Under the pieces are notes generated by a model. It searched no databases, had not been told where the DNA came from, and worked only from the letters and a program-made list of their open reading frames with translations. A program made the translations under genes and the position numbers. A stretch of 64,000 bases of DNA. Origin: Streptacidiphilus sp. P02-A3a. GTDB taxonomy: Bacteria > Actinomycetota > Actinomycetes > Streptomycetales > Streptomycetaceae. The stretch is from NCBI RefSeq assembly GCF_014084105.1, contig NZ_CP048289.1, forward strand, positions 248,001 to 312,000, given 5' to 3'. Positions 24,842 through 33,367 of the stretch are shown piece by piece; position 1 is the stretch's first letter, and every line of letters starts with the position of its first letter.

Positions 24842-24972
24842 TCCGGCAGTCGGGCGCGGGCCGTTGCGCCGAGATCACTCCTTGGAGTGGGCTGCCACCG
24901 GAATTCATTGACCCTGTGTAGCCGTGTCGGTACTTTCGGTGACGGCAGTTCTTACACGAAGGGGCACCTCGC

Positions 24973-25998
24973 ATGTCCGGATTCGCCATGCCTCCCACCG
25001 TCCGCGTCTCGCTCGCCGCCGCCACCGCCCTCGCCGCCACCCTGGCCGGGTTCGGCACCGCCTCGGCGGCGCCGACGGCGGCCCGCAGCGCCCCCTCCTA
25101 CGTGGCTCTCGGGGACTCGTACAGCGCCAACGTCTTCGTCCGGCCCTGGGATCCGAGTGACGGCTGCGGCCGTTCCTACGACAACTACCCCCACCAGGTC
25201 GCCGCCGAACTCGGCCTGGGGCTGCACGACGTGACCTGCGGCGCGGCCGAGGTTCGGGACGGCATCCTCGCCCCGCAGCCCTCCTCGAAGATCCTCGGGC
25301 CACCGTCCACGCCGCCGCCGGGCGGCTGGCCGGAGCGGCCCGCCCAGATCGACTCGGTCCACCACGGCGCGGACTACGTCAGCGTCGGCATCGGCGGCAA
25401 CAGCCTCGGCTTCGGCCAGATCGTCACCCAGTGCCTGGAGCGCGGCCTGAAGACGCTCGGATTCGGGACTCCCTGCACGAAGTACTACACCGAGGGCGAC
25501 GGCCGGGTCTGGTTGGACGGCAAGTTCGCCCAACTCGACCAGGAATTCGGCGAGATGATGAACCAGCTCAAGGACCGCGCGCCGAACGCCAGGGTCGCGG
25601 TGGTCGGCTACCCGGCGATCGTGCCCACCGGCGACGGCTGTAGCTGGGGGGACTTCCGCCAGCTCGGCACGGTCGCCAAGGGTGACTTCCCCTGGTTGGA
25701 CAGCCTGGAGCGGAAGCTCAACGACCTGATCAGGTACCAGGCCGAGGCGCACGGCGCGACCTACGTCGACGTCTACAGCTCCAGCGTCACGCACGGGGTG
25801 TGCGCCGACGCCGACCAGAAGTGGATGTACGGGGTGAAGGACGACCTCACCGGTCCTGGCGACCAGACCGACCCGCCGGTCGGGCTCTGCAAGGACATCC
25901 CCGGCACCGGCGAGAGCTGCACCTTCGTCCACCCCAACGTCTACGGCGCGGAGAACGAGGCCCGGCAGGTCGTGGCGGCCTTCCTGCGGCCCGAGTAG
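24973..25998 (+). CDS. Secreted SGNH/GDSL esterase-lipase
   Basis: This 341-residue protein has a signal peptide (cleavage about ASA at residue 32) and the SGNH blocks: YVALGDSYSA (nucleophile Ser in block I), CGAAE (Gly), VGIGGNSLGF (Asn, block III) and CTFVHPNVYG (His, block V). The six or more Cys residues match the disulfide pattern of Streptomyces SGNH lipases such as SCO1725. It hydrolyses esters or lipids outside the cell. ATG 24973 follows AAGGGG. It is convergent with a TetR gene across a perfect palindromic terminator. Confidence 0.9.
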   Translation: MSGFAMPPTVRVSLAAATALAATLAGFGTASAAPTAARSAPSYVALGDSYSANVFVRPWDPSDGCGRSYDNYPHQVAAELGLGLHDVTCGAAEVRDGILAPQPSSKILGPPSTPPPGGWPERPAQIDSVHHGADYVSVGIGGNSLGFGQIVTQCLERGLKTLGFGTPCTKYYTEGDGRVWLDGKFAQLDQEFGEMMNQLKDRAPNARVAVVGYPAIVPTGDGCSWGDFRQLGTVAKGDFPWLDSLERKLNDLIRYQAEAHGATYVDVYSSSVTHGVCADADQKWMYGVKDDLTGPGDQTDPPVGLCKDIPGTGESCTFVHPNVYGAENEARQVVAAFLRPE

Positions 25999-26010
25999 CC
26001 ACCGACCGGT

Positions 26011-26040
26011 AGCCGCCGTCGCGGGCCCGCGACGGCGGCT
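26011..26040. terminator. Perfect 30-bp palindromic terminator
   Basis: Two 15-bp arms (26011-26025, 26026-26040) are exact inverse complements with no spacer, in the gap between convergent esterase and TetR genes. It should act in both directions. Confidence 0.85.
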
Positions 26041-26073
26041 CCGCCATGCCCGCGCGGCGGTCCGGCGCCGCCG

Positions 26074-26703
26074 CTACCGGCTGCTCGGGGGGAGGCCTTC
26101 GAGGGCGGCGAAGGCCTCCCGGACCAGGGCGGCGGTGTCCGCCGGAGCCGACCCGCTGCCGCCCGAGGTCGGGTGGACCGCCCGGATCGCCCGCAGCGCG
26201 GCGACGCCCGCCCTGGCCTGTACCGAGGCGCGCAGCCGGACGCCGGGGGCGGCGGGGTCCGCGCCGGCCGAGGTGAACCGGTCCAGGATGGCGGTGTTGA
26301 CCGCCTCCTCGATGTCGAACAGCAGGTACCGGTCGCCGCGCGAGGTCGGGTGCAGCCGCATGGACGAGCCGGAGGTCAGCACGGCCGGGGCGGTCCCGTA
26401 GATGTCGAGCAGCCCGAGCACGGCGTTGCGCATCGCGGTGTAGCCGGACTCCGCCGCCGGGCGGTCGCGGACCGCCTGCTGCAGGATCGGGATCAGCTCC
26501 CGGGCCTGTTGCAGCACCAGGCTCTCCTTGGACGGGAAGTAGCGGAAGAAGGTCCGCTCGCCGACCCCGGCGGCGGCGGCGATGTCCCGCACGGTGGTGG
26601 CCTCGAAGCCGTGCTCGTCGAACAGCCGCCCGGCGGCCTGGACCAGGGCGCGGCGGGTCCGCTCTTTGTTCTGTTCACGCCGTCCCAGGGTGTCACCGTT
26701 CAC
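26074..26703 (-). CDS. TetR-family regulator of the MMPL transporter
   Basis: The 209-residue protein has a standard TetR DNA-binding head: RTRRALVQAAGRLFDEHGFE, TTVRDIAAAAGVGERTFFRYF, PSKESLV (residues 16-60), then a ligand domain with the TetR_C-like helices. GTG 26703 is the start. It is divergent from the MMPL transporter gene, and two identical palindromes occupy the gap, so it most likely represses that transporter and itself. Confidence 0.9.
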   Translation of the reverse strand: MNGDTLGRREQNKERTRRALVQAAGRLFDEHGFEATTVRDIAAAAGVGERTFFRYFPSKESLVLQQARELIPILQQAVRDRPAAESGYTAMRNAVLGLLDIYGTAPAVLTSGSSMRLHPTSRGDRYLLFDIEEAVNTAILDRFTSAGADPAAPGVRLRASVQARAGVAALRAIRAVHPTSGGSGSAPADTAALVREAFAALEGLPPSSR

Positions 26704-26743
26704 CCTCGGATCATCGCAGTCCCCACCGGTACCCGGCCACTCA

Positions 26744-26782
26744 TGGCAGTACTGCCACTTTGCTAATGTGGCAGTACTGCCG
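26744..26782. promoter_or_regulatory. Twin palindromic operators for the TetR regulator
   Basis: TGGCAGTACTGCCA at 26744-26757 is a 14-bp perfect palindrome. Its 12-bp core GGCAGTACTGCC is repeated at 26770-26781. The centres are 25 bp apart, a little over two helical turns. Both lie in the 128-bp divergent promoter, the usual place for a TetR operator pair. Confidence 0.85.
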
Positions 26783-26790
26783 ATTTCTGG

Positions 26791-26820
26791 CTCCCCTACG
26801 GCAATCTCCCCTACGGCAAT
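26791..26820 (+). repeat. 15-bp exact tandem duplication in the MMPL leader
   Basis: CTCCCCTACGGCAAT occurs twice head to tail (26791-26805, 26806-26820), directly before the ribosome site and ATG 26832. It may be a small slippage duplication in the untranslated leader. Confidence 0.9.
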
Positions 26821-26831
26821 GAGGAACAGTC

Positions 26832-29051
26832 ATGGCCACGGTCCTGTACCGCCTCGGACATCTCTCCTTCCGCCATCGCATATGTGTGCTGGCCGCCTGG
26901 CTGGCCGCGATAGCCGCCGTCGTCTGCTGCGCGCTCACCGTCGGCGGGGCCGGGAAGCTGGACGACACCTTCACCATCCCGGGCTCCCAGTCGCAGCAGG
27001 CGCTGGACCGGATGCGGCAGGACTTCCCCGCCGCCGCCGGTACCAGCGCCCAGATCGTGTTCACCGCCCCGGCCGGGCACCGGCTGACCGAACCGGCCGA
27101 GCAGGCCGCGATCCGGACCGCGCTGGCCGACGCCCGGCAGGCCCCGCAGGTCGCCGCCGTCATCTCGCCGAGCACCTCCCACGCGATCTCGCCGGACCAC
27201 AGCACCGCGATCGCCCAGGTCCAGTACCGGGTGAAGGCCGACGCGCTGGCCTCCGACTCGCTGGACCGGCTCAGCGCCTCGGTGCGCGGCGCCCGGAACG
27301 CGGGTCTGGACGTCCAGGTCGGCGGCGCCGCCTACAACGGCGCCAAGGCGCAGCCGGGCGCGGGCGACCTGATCGGCGTGGCCGTGGCCGTGGTCGTCCT
27401 CGCGCTCACCTTCGGCTCGCTGCTGACCGCCGGAATGCCGCTGCTCAGCGCGCTGATCGGGGTCGCCGTCGGGCTCGGCGGGGTGCTCGCGCTGACCGGG
27501 GCGGCGACCATCTCCAGTACCGCGCTGACGCTCGCGCTGATGATCGCGCTGGCCGTCGGGATCGACTACGCGCTGTTCATCGTCACCCGGCACCGCTCGC
27601 AACTCGCGGAGGGAATGGACCCGGCGGAGTCGGCCGCCCGCGCGGTCGGTACCGCGGGCAGCGCGGTGGTGTTCGCCGGACTGACCGTGGTGATCGCCAT
27701 GGCCGGGCTCTCCGTGGTCGGGATCCCGTTCCTGACCGTGATGGGCCTGTGCGCCGCCGGCTCGGTCCTGGTCGCGGTCGCGGTGGCGGTGACCCTGCTG
27801 CCCGCGCTGCTGGGCTTCGCCGGACGTCGGCTCGCCCCCCGGCCCGGCTCCCGCACCGCCCGCCGCGAGCACGCGATCGCCACCGCCGGTCCCGACCGGC
27901 CCGCCAACCTGGGTGAGCGCTGGATCCGGATCGCCGTCCGGCGCCCGCTGGTGACCGTGCTGCTCGTGGTCGCCGCGCTGGGCGCGCTGGCCTGGCCGGC
28001 GACCTCGATGACCCTGGCGCTGCCGGACAACGGCACCGCCCCGGCGGGCAGTTCGCAGCGGGTGGCCTACGACGAGATCACCAGGGCGTTCGGCCCCGGC
28101 TTCAACGGCCCGCTGCTGGTCCTCGCCGACACCGGCCACAGCGCCGACCCGGCCGCCGCCGTCGCCGGTGTCGACGCCGAGATCCGGGCCATGCCCGACG
28201 TCGCCGCCGTGGCCACGGCGGGCAGCAACCCGGTCACCCGCACCGCGCTGATCCAGGTGGTCCCCCGCAGCGGGCCCAGTGACCAGGCCACCAAGAACCT
28301 GGTCAACCGGATCCGCGACGACGCCGGATCGATCCAGCGGAGCACCGGTGCGAGCGTCGCGGTCACCGGCGACACCGCCGTCGGCATCGACGTCTCGGCC
28401 AAGCTCAGCGCCGCGCTGCTGCCGTTCGCGGGGGTCGTCGTCGGTCTGTCGCTGGTCCTGCTGCTGCTGGTGTTCCGCTCGCTGGTGGTCCCGGTCAAGG
28501 CCGCCGCCGGTTTCCTGCTCTCGGTGGCCGCGACCTTCGGCGCGGTGGTCGGCGTGTTCCAGTGGGGCCACCTGGGCGGCCTGGTCGGCGTGGACCAGTC
28601 CGGGCCGATCGCCAGCTTCCTGCCGATCATCGTGATGGCGGTGCTGTTCGGGCTCGCCATGGACTACGAGGTGTTCCTGGTCTCCCGGATGCGGGAGTCC
28701 TACGTCCGCACCGGGCACCCGCTGACCGCCGTGCACGCCGGGGCCCGGCACGCGGCCCGGGTGGTCACCGCCGCCGCGGTGATCATGTTCTCGGTGTTCG
28801 CCGCGTTCGTCAGCAGTCCCAGCATGATCCTCAAGCAGATCGCCTTCTCGCTGGCGGTCGGCATCCTGATCGACGCCTTCGTGGTCCGGATGACCTTCGT
28901 GCCCGCGGTCCTGGCCCTGGCCGGACGGTGGTCCTGGTGGCTGCCCGGATGGCTGGACCGGCTGCTGCCCGGCCTCGACATCGAGGGCGAGCGCTTGCAC
29001 CGGGCGGAGCCGGAGGAGCGGCCGAGCGATCGTGCAGCGGCGCTGAACTGA
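26832..29051 (+). CDS. MMPL/RND-family membrane transporter
   Basis: The 739-residue protein has the MMPL arrangement: one N-terminal membrane helix, a large outer loop (about residues 50-160), five helices, a second helix-loop-helix repeat starting near residue 370, and five more helices. Typical words are ALAVGIDYALFIVTRHR (near 240) and VLFGLAMDYEVFLVSRMRE (near 610), with the Asp-Tyr pairs that relay protons. Such actinobacterial proteins export lipids, siderophores or antibiotics. ATG 26832 follows GAGGAAC. It is divergent from, and presumably controlled by, the TetR gene. Confidence 0.92.
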   Translation: MATVLYRLGHLSFRHRICVLAAWLAAIAAVVCCALTVGGAGKLDDTFTIPGSQSQQALDRMRQDFPAAAGTSAQIVFTAPAGHRLTEPAEQAAIRTALADARQAPQVAAVISPSTSHAISPDHSTAIAQVQYRVKADALASDSLDRLSASVRGARNAGLDVQVGGAAYNGAKAQPGAGDLIGVAVAVVVLALTFGSLLTAGMPLLSALIGVAVGLGGVLALTGAATISSTALTLALMIALAVGIDYALFIVTRHRSQLAEGMDPAESAARAVGTAGSAVVFAGLTVVIAMAGLSVVGIPFLTVMGLCAAGSVLVAVAVAVTLLPALLGFAGRRLAPRPGSRTARREHAIATAGPDRPANLGERWIRIAVRRPLVTVLLVVAALGALAWPATSMTLALPDNGTAPAGSSQRVAYDEITRAFGPGFNGPLLVLADTGHSADPAAAVAGVDAEIRAMPDVAAVATAGSNPVTRTALIQVVPRSGPSDQATKNLVNRIRDDAGSIQRSTGASVAVTGDTAVGIDVSAKLSAALLPFAGVVVGLSLVLLLLVFRSLVVPVKAAAGFLLSVAATFGAVVGVFQWGHLGGLVGVDQSGPIASFLPIIVMAVLFGLAMDYEVFLVSRMRESYVRTGHPLTAVHAGARHAARVVTAAAVIMFSVFAAFVSSPSMILKQIAFSLAVGILIDAFVVRMTFVPAVLALAGRWSWWLPGWLDRLLPGLDIEGERLHRAEPEERPSDRAAALN

Positions 29052-29105
29052 TCCGTGAAGAGACGATCGCTGGTGCCGCACGGCGCCGCCGCCGATGCTT
29101 GTCCC

Positions 29106-29756
29106 ATGGTCATGGTCGAAGCGAACGCGGTGCTGGGTGTGTCGGCGGTGGCTCTGGGGATGGTGCTCACCCCCGGACCCAACATGATGTACCTGGTGTC
29201 GCGGAGCATCACCCAGGGCCGCCGCGCCGGCGCGGTCTCGCTGGCGGGCGTCGCGGTGGGCTTCCTGGTCTACCTCGCCGCCGCCAACCTGGGCCTCTCG
29301 GTGGTCTTCCTGGCGGTCCCCGGGCTGTACCTGGCGGTGAAGCTGGCCGGCGCCGGGTACCTGGCCTGGCTGGCCTGGCAGGCGCTCCGGCCCGGCGGTC
29401 AGTCGGTCTTCGCGGTACGGGAGTTGACGCCGGACTCGCCGCGGCGGCTGTTCTCGATGGGGCTGCTGACCAACCTGCTGAACCCGAAGATCGCGGTCAT
29501 GTACCTCTCGCTGATCCCGCAGTTCGAGGACGTCGGGGCGGGGCACCTGCTGGCGCAGGGGTTCCTGCTGGGCGGCGTGCAGATCGCGGTCAGCCTGGCG
29601 GTGAACCTGGTGCTGGTGCTGGCAGCCGGAACCATCGCGGGCTTCCTCGCCGGTCGCCCCGCCTGGCTGCGGGTGCAGCGCTGGCTGATGGGCACGGTAC
29701 TGGGTGCGCTGGCGGTCCGCCTGGTGACTGATCACACGTCAGCGACGCTCGCCTGA
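29106..29756 (+). CDS. LysE/RhtB-family amino-acid exporter
   Basis: A 216-residue protein with six predicted membrane segments and the LysE signature VLTPGPNMMYLVSRSITQGRR near residue 22, then GVAVGFLVYLAAANLGLS and NLLNPKIAVMYLSLIPQF. It exports amino acids or homoserine lactone-like compounds. The start is uncertain: ATG 29106 fits the family, but no good ribosome site precedes it; ATG 29112 and GTG 29055 are alternatives. It is 54 bp after the MMPL stop. Confidence 0.85.
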   Translation: MVMVEANAVLGVSAVALGMVLTPGPNMMYLVSRSITQGRRAGAVSLAGVAVGFLVYLAAANLGLSVVFLAVPGLYLAVKLAGAGYLAWLAWQALRPGGQSVFAVRELTPDSPRRLFSMGLLTNLLNPKIAVMYLSLIPQFEDVGAGHLLAQGFLLGGVQIAVSLAVNLVLVLAAGTIAGFLAGRPAWLRVQRWLMGTVLGALAVRLVTDHTSATLA

Positions 29757-29869
29757 ACCGGAGTTGCTGGAGTCCGCGGGTGGGCGGCGGGGCCCGGTCG
29801 GGAGCGGGTGTCACGTTCCCGACCGGGGCGGTGTCTTCATGGCGGACAGCCGGACCCCAGGAGGAAACG

Positions 29870-30448
29870 ATGACCCCGCGCATTCCGAAGACGGAACTCC
29901 CCGAGCAGCTGCGCGAGACCATGGTCGAGCAGCTCGGCGCCGTGCCGGAGCCGATCGAGGTGCTCTTCAACAACCCCGCCGTCGCGACGGCGAACCTGGA
30001 GTTCTCCGGCCGGGTCGCGGCCTGGGACTCGGTCGACGCGGGCCTGAAGACCTTCGCGCACATGGCGGTCGCCGCGAGGATCGGCTGTAGCTGGTGCCTG
30101 GACATCAACTACTTCGCGGCGCAGAACCAGCAGTTGGACCTGACCAAGGCCAGCCGGGTGCCGGTCTGGCGGGAGTCCGACCTGTTCACCCCGCTGGAGC
30201 GGGAGGTGCTGGAGTACGCCGAGGCGATGACCGACACCCCGCCCACGGTCACCGACGAGATGTCGGCGAGCCTGCTGGCGCGGCTGGGCGCGTCCGCGCT
30301 GGTGGAACTGACCGTGTTCATCGGCTTCGCCAACATGGCGGGCCGGGCCAACACCGCGCACGGGATCACCTCGCAGGGCTACTCCGACGCCTGCGGGATC
30401 CCGCTGGCGAAGCGTCCCGGGAGCGCCGTCGGAGCAGGACGATCATGA
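29870..30448 (+). CDS. AhpD-like carboxymuconolactone decarboxylase family protein
   Basis: The 192-residue all-helical protein carries the redox pair CSWC (Cys73, Cys76) in a CMD/AhpD domain, with HMAVAARIGCSWCLDINYFA as the core. AhpD relatives reduce peroxiredoxins or act on peroxides and aldehydes. The start at 29870 follows AGGAGG. Its stop overlaps the start of the ECF sigma gene as ATGA (30445-30448). A CMD gene next to an ECF41 sigma factor is the classical context for that sigma group, so it is the likely sigma target. Confidence 0.9.
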   Translation: MTPRIPKTELPEQLRETMVEQLGAVPEPIEVLFNNPAVATANLEFSGRVAAWDSVDAGLKTFAHMAVAARIGCSWCLDINYFAAQNQQLDLTKASRVPVWRESDLFTPLEREVLEYAEAMTDTPPTVTDEMSASLLARLGASALVELTVFIGFANMAGRANTAHGITSQGYSDACGIPLAKRPGSAVGAGRS

Positions 30449-31311
30449 TCGATGATCCGTTCGTCACCCACCGCAGCCTGCTGTTCACGGTCGCCTACGA
30501 GATGCTCGGGTCCGCGGCCGACGCCGAGGACGTGTTGCAGGAGTCCTGGCTGCGGTGGGCCGACGTCGACCGTTCGCAGGTACGCGACGCGCGGGCCTAC
30601 CTGGTCCGGGTGGTCACCAGGCAAGCGCTCAACCGGCTGCGCGCGCTGTCGCGCAGCCGCTTGGACTACGTGGGGGAGTGGCTGCCGGAGCCGTTGCTGA
30701 CCAGTCCCGACGTCGCCGAGGACATCGAACTCGCGGAGAGCGTCTCGATGGCGATGCTGACCGTCCTGGAGACGCTCGGCCCGACCGAACGGGCCGTGTT
30801 CGTGCTGCGCGAGGTCTTCGACCTGTCCTACAACGAGATCGCCGGGATCATCGGGAAATCCTCGGCGGCGGTTCGTCAGGTGGCCAGGCGGGCCCGCGAT
30901 CACGTGGCGGCCCGTCGGCCGCGGGTGCGGGTGAGCCGGGCCGAGCAGCAGGCGGTGGTGGACCGGTTCCTGGCGGCGCTGCGCACCGGGCAGTTGCAGG
31001 ATCTGCTGGAGCTGATGGCGCCGGATGTGGTCCTGGTCGCCGACGGCGGCGGGGTGGTGGCCGCGGCGCGGGCTCCGATCCACGGGATCGAGCTGGTGGC
31101 GCCGTTCCTCGCCCGGGCCCACCAGGTGGTGGCCGGGTTCACCACCAGGCCGATCTGGCTCAACGGTGCCCCGGCGGGCCGGATCGAGTTCGACGGCGAG
31201 CCGAGCGCCTTGAGCCTGGTGGTGGAGGACGGGAAGGTGACCCGCGTGTACGTGGTGCGGAACCCGCACAAGCTGACCCGGCTCGACGAACCGTCCGAAC
31301 TCGTCCGCTAG
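30445..31311 (+). CDS. ECF41-type sigma factor with SnoaL-like C-terminal domain
   Basis: The 288-residue sigma factor has region 2 (residues 10-80), the WLPEPL linker motif (79-84), region 4 (100-160: LGPTERAVFVLREVFDLSYN, EIAGIIGKSSAAVRQ) and an NTF2/SnoaL-like extension with DGGG (200-203) and NPHKL (273-277). WLPEPL, DGGG and NP[DH]KL are the ECF41 hallmarks; in this group the fused C-terminal domain replaces an anti-sigma factor. It is translationally coupled to the upstream CMD gene. Target promoters were not identified. Confidence 0.93.
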   Translation: MIDDPFVTHRSLLFTVAYEMLGSAADAEDVLQESWLRWADVDRSQVRDARAYLVRVVTRQALNRLRALSRSRLDYVGEWLPEPLLTSPDVAEDIELAESVSMAMLTVLETLGPTERAVFVLREVFDLSYNEIAGIIGKSSAAVRQVARRARDHVAARRPRVRVSRAEQQAVVDRFLAALRTGQLQDLLELMAPDVVLVADGGGVVAAARAPIHGIELVAPFLARAHQVVAGFTTRPIWLNGAPAGRIEFDGEPSALSLVVEDGKVTRVYVVRNPHKLTRLDEPSELVR

Positions 31312-31423
31312 GGCCGGAGTACGGGGACCGGCCGGCCGCCCGCGCAAGCGGGTGAACGGCTCGCTCGGATGTGCGGTCCACGGTGCGGACGGTAGCGGCG
31401 GGCGGCGCCACCGACATCGCGCC

Positions 31424-31452
31424 GCCGGGCCGGGCCCGGGGCCCGGCCCGGC
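31424..31452. terminator. GC-only palindromic terminator
   Basis: A 14-bp arm at 31424-31437 is perfectly complementary to 31439-31452 with one base between. It lies between the convergent ECF41 and MDR genes and should stop transcription from both. Confidence 0.75.
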
Positions 31453-31493
31453 AGCGGCTTGTCCTGAATCCCTGGCGGTGGACGCGCGCCCCG

Positions 31494-32471
31494 CTACGAG
31501 CCCTGGCCGCCGCCCGGGCGCAGCACCAGCTTCAGGCCCGGTGAGGCCGCCTGGGCCGCCCAGGCCTCGGCGACCTCCGCCAGCGGGTGGACGCTGAGCG
31601 CCAGGTCGAACCGGCCCGCGGCGGCGTACCCGGCGACCTCTGCGTACGCCGCCGCGGACTGCGCCGGAGTGAGGTTGCTGCCGCTCACGCCGAGGATCCG
31701 GAGTCGGCCGTGCCGCAGTGCCCCGGCGTCCACCGAGGCCTCGGCCCCGGCGCACTGGCCGACGTTGAGCAGTCGGCCGGTCGGCCGCAGCGCGGCCAGG
31801 GCCGCCCCGGTGTAGGGGCCCCAGAGCGGGTCGACCAGCACGTCCACCGGTCCGCCCGCCTGGTCCAGCCGGGCGCGGAAGGCGGCCGGGTCCGGGTCCA
31901 GCAGGAGGGTGTCGTCGCAGAGGTGGGCCAGCGCCGCGAGCCGCGCCTCGTCGCGTCCGGCGGCGACGATCCGCCCCGCGCCGAGCGCCCGCGCCAGGTG
32001 CAGGAAGGCCTGGCCGAAGGCGCCGGTCGCGCCGAGGACCAGGACCGACTCGCCGGGGCGCAGCGCGGCCTCGTCCCGCAGTCCGATCAGGGCGCTGATC
32101 CCGACCACCCCGATCGCGGCGGCCAGTTCGTCGCCCAGCTGGTCCGGGATCGGTACGCAGGCCTCGTCGGGAGCGACCACGTACTCGGCGAAGGTGCCGT
32201 CGACGAAGCAGCCCGGCACCGAGACCCGGACCCGGGTGCCCGGGGCCAGGGTGTCGCCGGCCACCACCGTGCCCGCGCCCTCGACCCCGGGCACGTGCGG
32301 GGTCCGCGGCTTGCCGAACGGGTGGCCACCGGCGGAGATGAGCAGGTCGATCGGGTTGAGCGCCGCCGCCGTCACCCGGACCAGGGTCGATCCCGGCGCC
32401 CGCTGGGGCTCGTCCCGCTCGCCGACCACGGGTGCCTGGCCGAGCTCGGCCACTACTGCCGCACGTATCAC
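31494..32471 (-). CDS. MDR-family NADPH:quinone/enone reductase
   Basis: The 325-residue protein is a zinc-independent MDR: AALNPIDLLISAGGHPFG and PHVPGVEGAGTVV (GroES-like part), VLVLGATGAFGQAFLHLAR near residue 145 (NADPH site) and GRLLNVGQCAG. GTG 32471 is preceded by a full AGGAGG. It is divergent from a TetR gene across a palindromic operator, so TetR-controlled detoxification of an enone or quinone is likely. It is unrelated in detail to the MDR at 10651. Confidence 0.87.
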   Translation of the reverse strand: MIRAAVVAELGQAPVVGERDEPQRAPGSTLVRVTAAALNPIDLLISAGGHPFGKPRTPHVPGVEGAGTVVAGDTLAPGTRVRVSVPGCFVDGTFAEYVVAPDEACVPIPDQLGDELAAAIGVVGISALIGLRDEAALRPGESVLVLGATGAFGQAFLHLARALGAGRIVAAGRDEARLAALAHLCDDTLLLDPDPAAFRARLDQAGGPVDVLVDPLWGPYTGAALAALRPTGRLLNVGQCAGAEASVDAGALRHGRLRILGVSGSNLTPAQSAAAYAEVAGYAAAGRFDLALSVHPLAEVAEAWAAQAASPGLKLVLRPGGGQGS

Positions 32472-32492
32472 GTCACTGCCTCCTGATTTGGA

Positions 32493-32510
32493 TGACCGAC
32501 CGGTCAGTCA
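32493..32510. promoter_or_regulatory. TetR-type operator
   Basis: TGACCGACCGGTCAGTCA is an 18-bp palindrome with one mismatched pair (two positions), 21 bp before the MDR start codon. The ACCGACCGGT-type core is common for TetR operators in actinobacteria. The divergent TetR gene (32641) is the obvious candidate to bind it. Confidence 0.75.
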
Positions 32511-32640
32511 CTTTAGTCACGGGTGCGACGGACGCGCAACCACCGTCCGGGGGCGGCCTGTTCGGCGGTGGCGGCGGCCGTGGTGGCTGTGCCGACGGCC
32601 TTCGCCGGGGCGCCGGTCGGGCGCACGTATCCTGGGGCGC

Positions 32641-33204
32641 ATGACTGCTCGTGCGGCTGCGGCCCTGGAAACCCGAGCCGCACTCCTGGACGCGGGCCTG
32701 GAGATCGCGGAACAGCACGGGCTCTCCGGGATGAGCGTCAACCGCGTGGTCGCCGTGGCCGGGGTCGCCAAGGGCACGTTCTACGTGCACTTCCCGGACC
32801 GCGACGCCTTCCTGAGCGCGCTGCACCAGCGCTTCCACGAGCAGAGCGGACAGGCGGTGGCCGCCGCCCTGGGCCGGCACGCGCCCGGCCGGATCCGGCT
32901 CCAGGCGGCCATGACCGCCTACTTCGAGGTCTGCCTGAGCCATCGCGGCGTGAAGGCGCTCGTCCTGGAGGCGCGCAACACGCCCGGGGTCGCCGCCGAG
33001 GTCGCCGACCGCAACGCCGCCTTCGCCGCCCTGGCCGAACCGGACCTGCGGGCCATGGGCTGGCCCGAGGCCGGGACCGCGGTCCGGCTGGTGGTCGCCA
33101 TGTGCGCGGAGTTGGCCATGGCCGAACTGGCCGCGGGGGAGCGCGACGAACGCGGCCGCCAGGTGCTGTGGCAGCTGCTCACCCGGCTGGACCTCAACGC
33201 CTAG
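32641..33204 (+). CDS. TetR-family transcriptional regulator
   Basis: A 187-residue TetR protein. TRAALLDAGLEIAEQHGLSG, MSVNRVVAVAGVAKGTFYVHF and PDRDAFL form the DNA-binding head (residues 11-58). The C-terminal domain is short and Ala-rich. It lacks the features of ArpA/ScbR butyrolactone receptors, so it should not be taken as the hormone receptor for the AfsA genes. It is divergent from the MDR reductase and probably represses it. Confidence 0.9.
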   Translation: MTARAAAALETRAALLDAGLEIAEQHGLSGMSVNRVVAVAGVAKGTFYVHFPDRDAFLSALHQRFHEQSGQAVAAALGRHAPGRIRLQAAMTAYFEVCLSHRGVKALVLEARNTPGVAAEVADRNAAFAALAEPDLRAMGWPEAGTAVRLVVAMCAELAMAELAAGERDERGRQVLWQLLTRLDLNA

Positions 33205-33220
33205 GCACCACAAGACTGGT

Positions 33221-33343
33221 GACGGAACGTCAATTCAGCTGCACCCGGTCGTCGACCGCGTCTTCCCCTTCGCCCAGGCCGCCGACGCCTTCCGCTACTA
33301 CGCCTCCGGCCAGGCCCTCGGCAAGGTCGTCATCACCGTCTGA
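33221..33343 (+). pseudogene. 3' remnant of a zinc-type alcohol dehydrogenase/quinone reductase
   Basis: The frame ending at TGA 33341-33343 reads LHPVVDRVFPFAQAADAFRY and continues ASGQALGKVVITV. That is the conserved C terminus of MDR dehydrogenases (hPVIDRVFPFDEAxxAFRYxxSGxxxGKVVI). Nothing upstream continues it, and the preceding DNA is the end of the TetR gene. It is thus the last 35 codons of a lost gene, different from the intact MDR at 31494. Confidence 0.8.
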
Positions 33344-33367
33344 CCCAGGGGCCGGACCAGCGCCGGA

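Noticed and set aside
26074-26703. Second TetR gene as hormone receptor
   Set aside because: It has a matching twin operator at the MMPL gene and no ArpA-like sequence.
32641-33204. TetR gene as the butyrolactone receptor for the AfsA genes
   Set aside because: The sequence lacks ArpA/ScbR features, and its own divergent partner and operator (MDR gene, 32493-32510) explain it.
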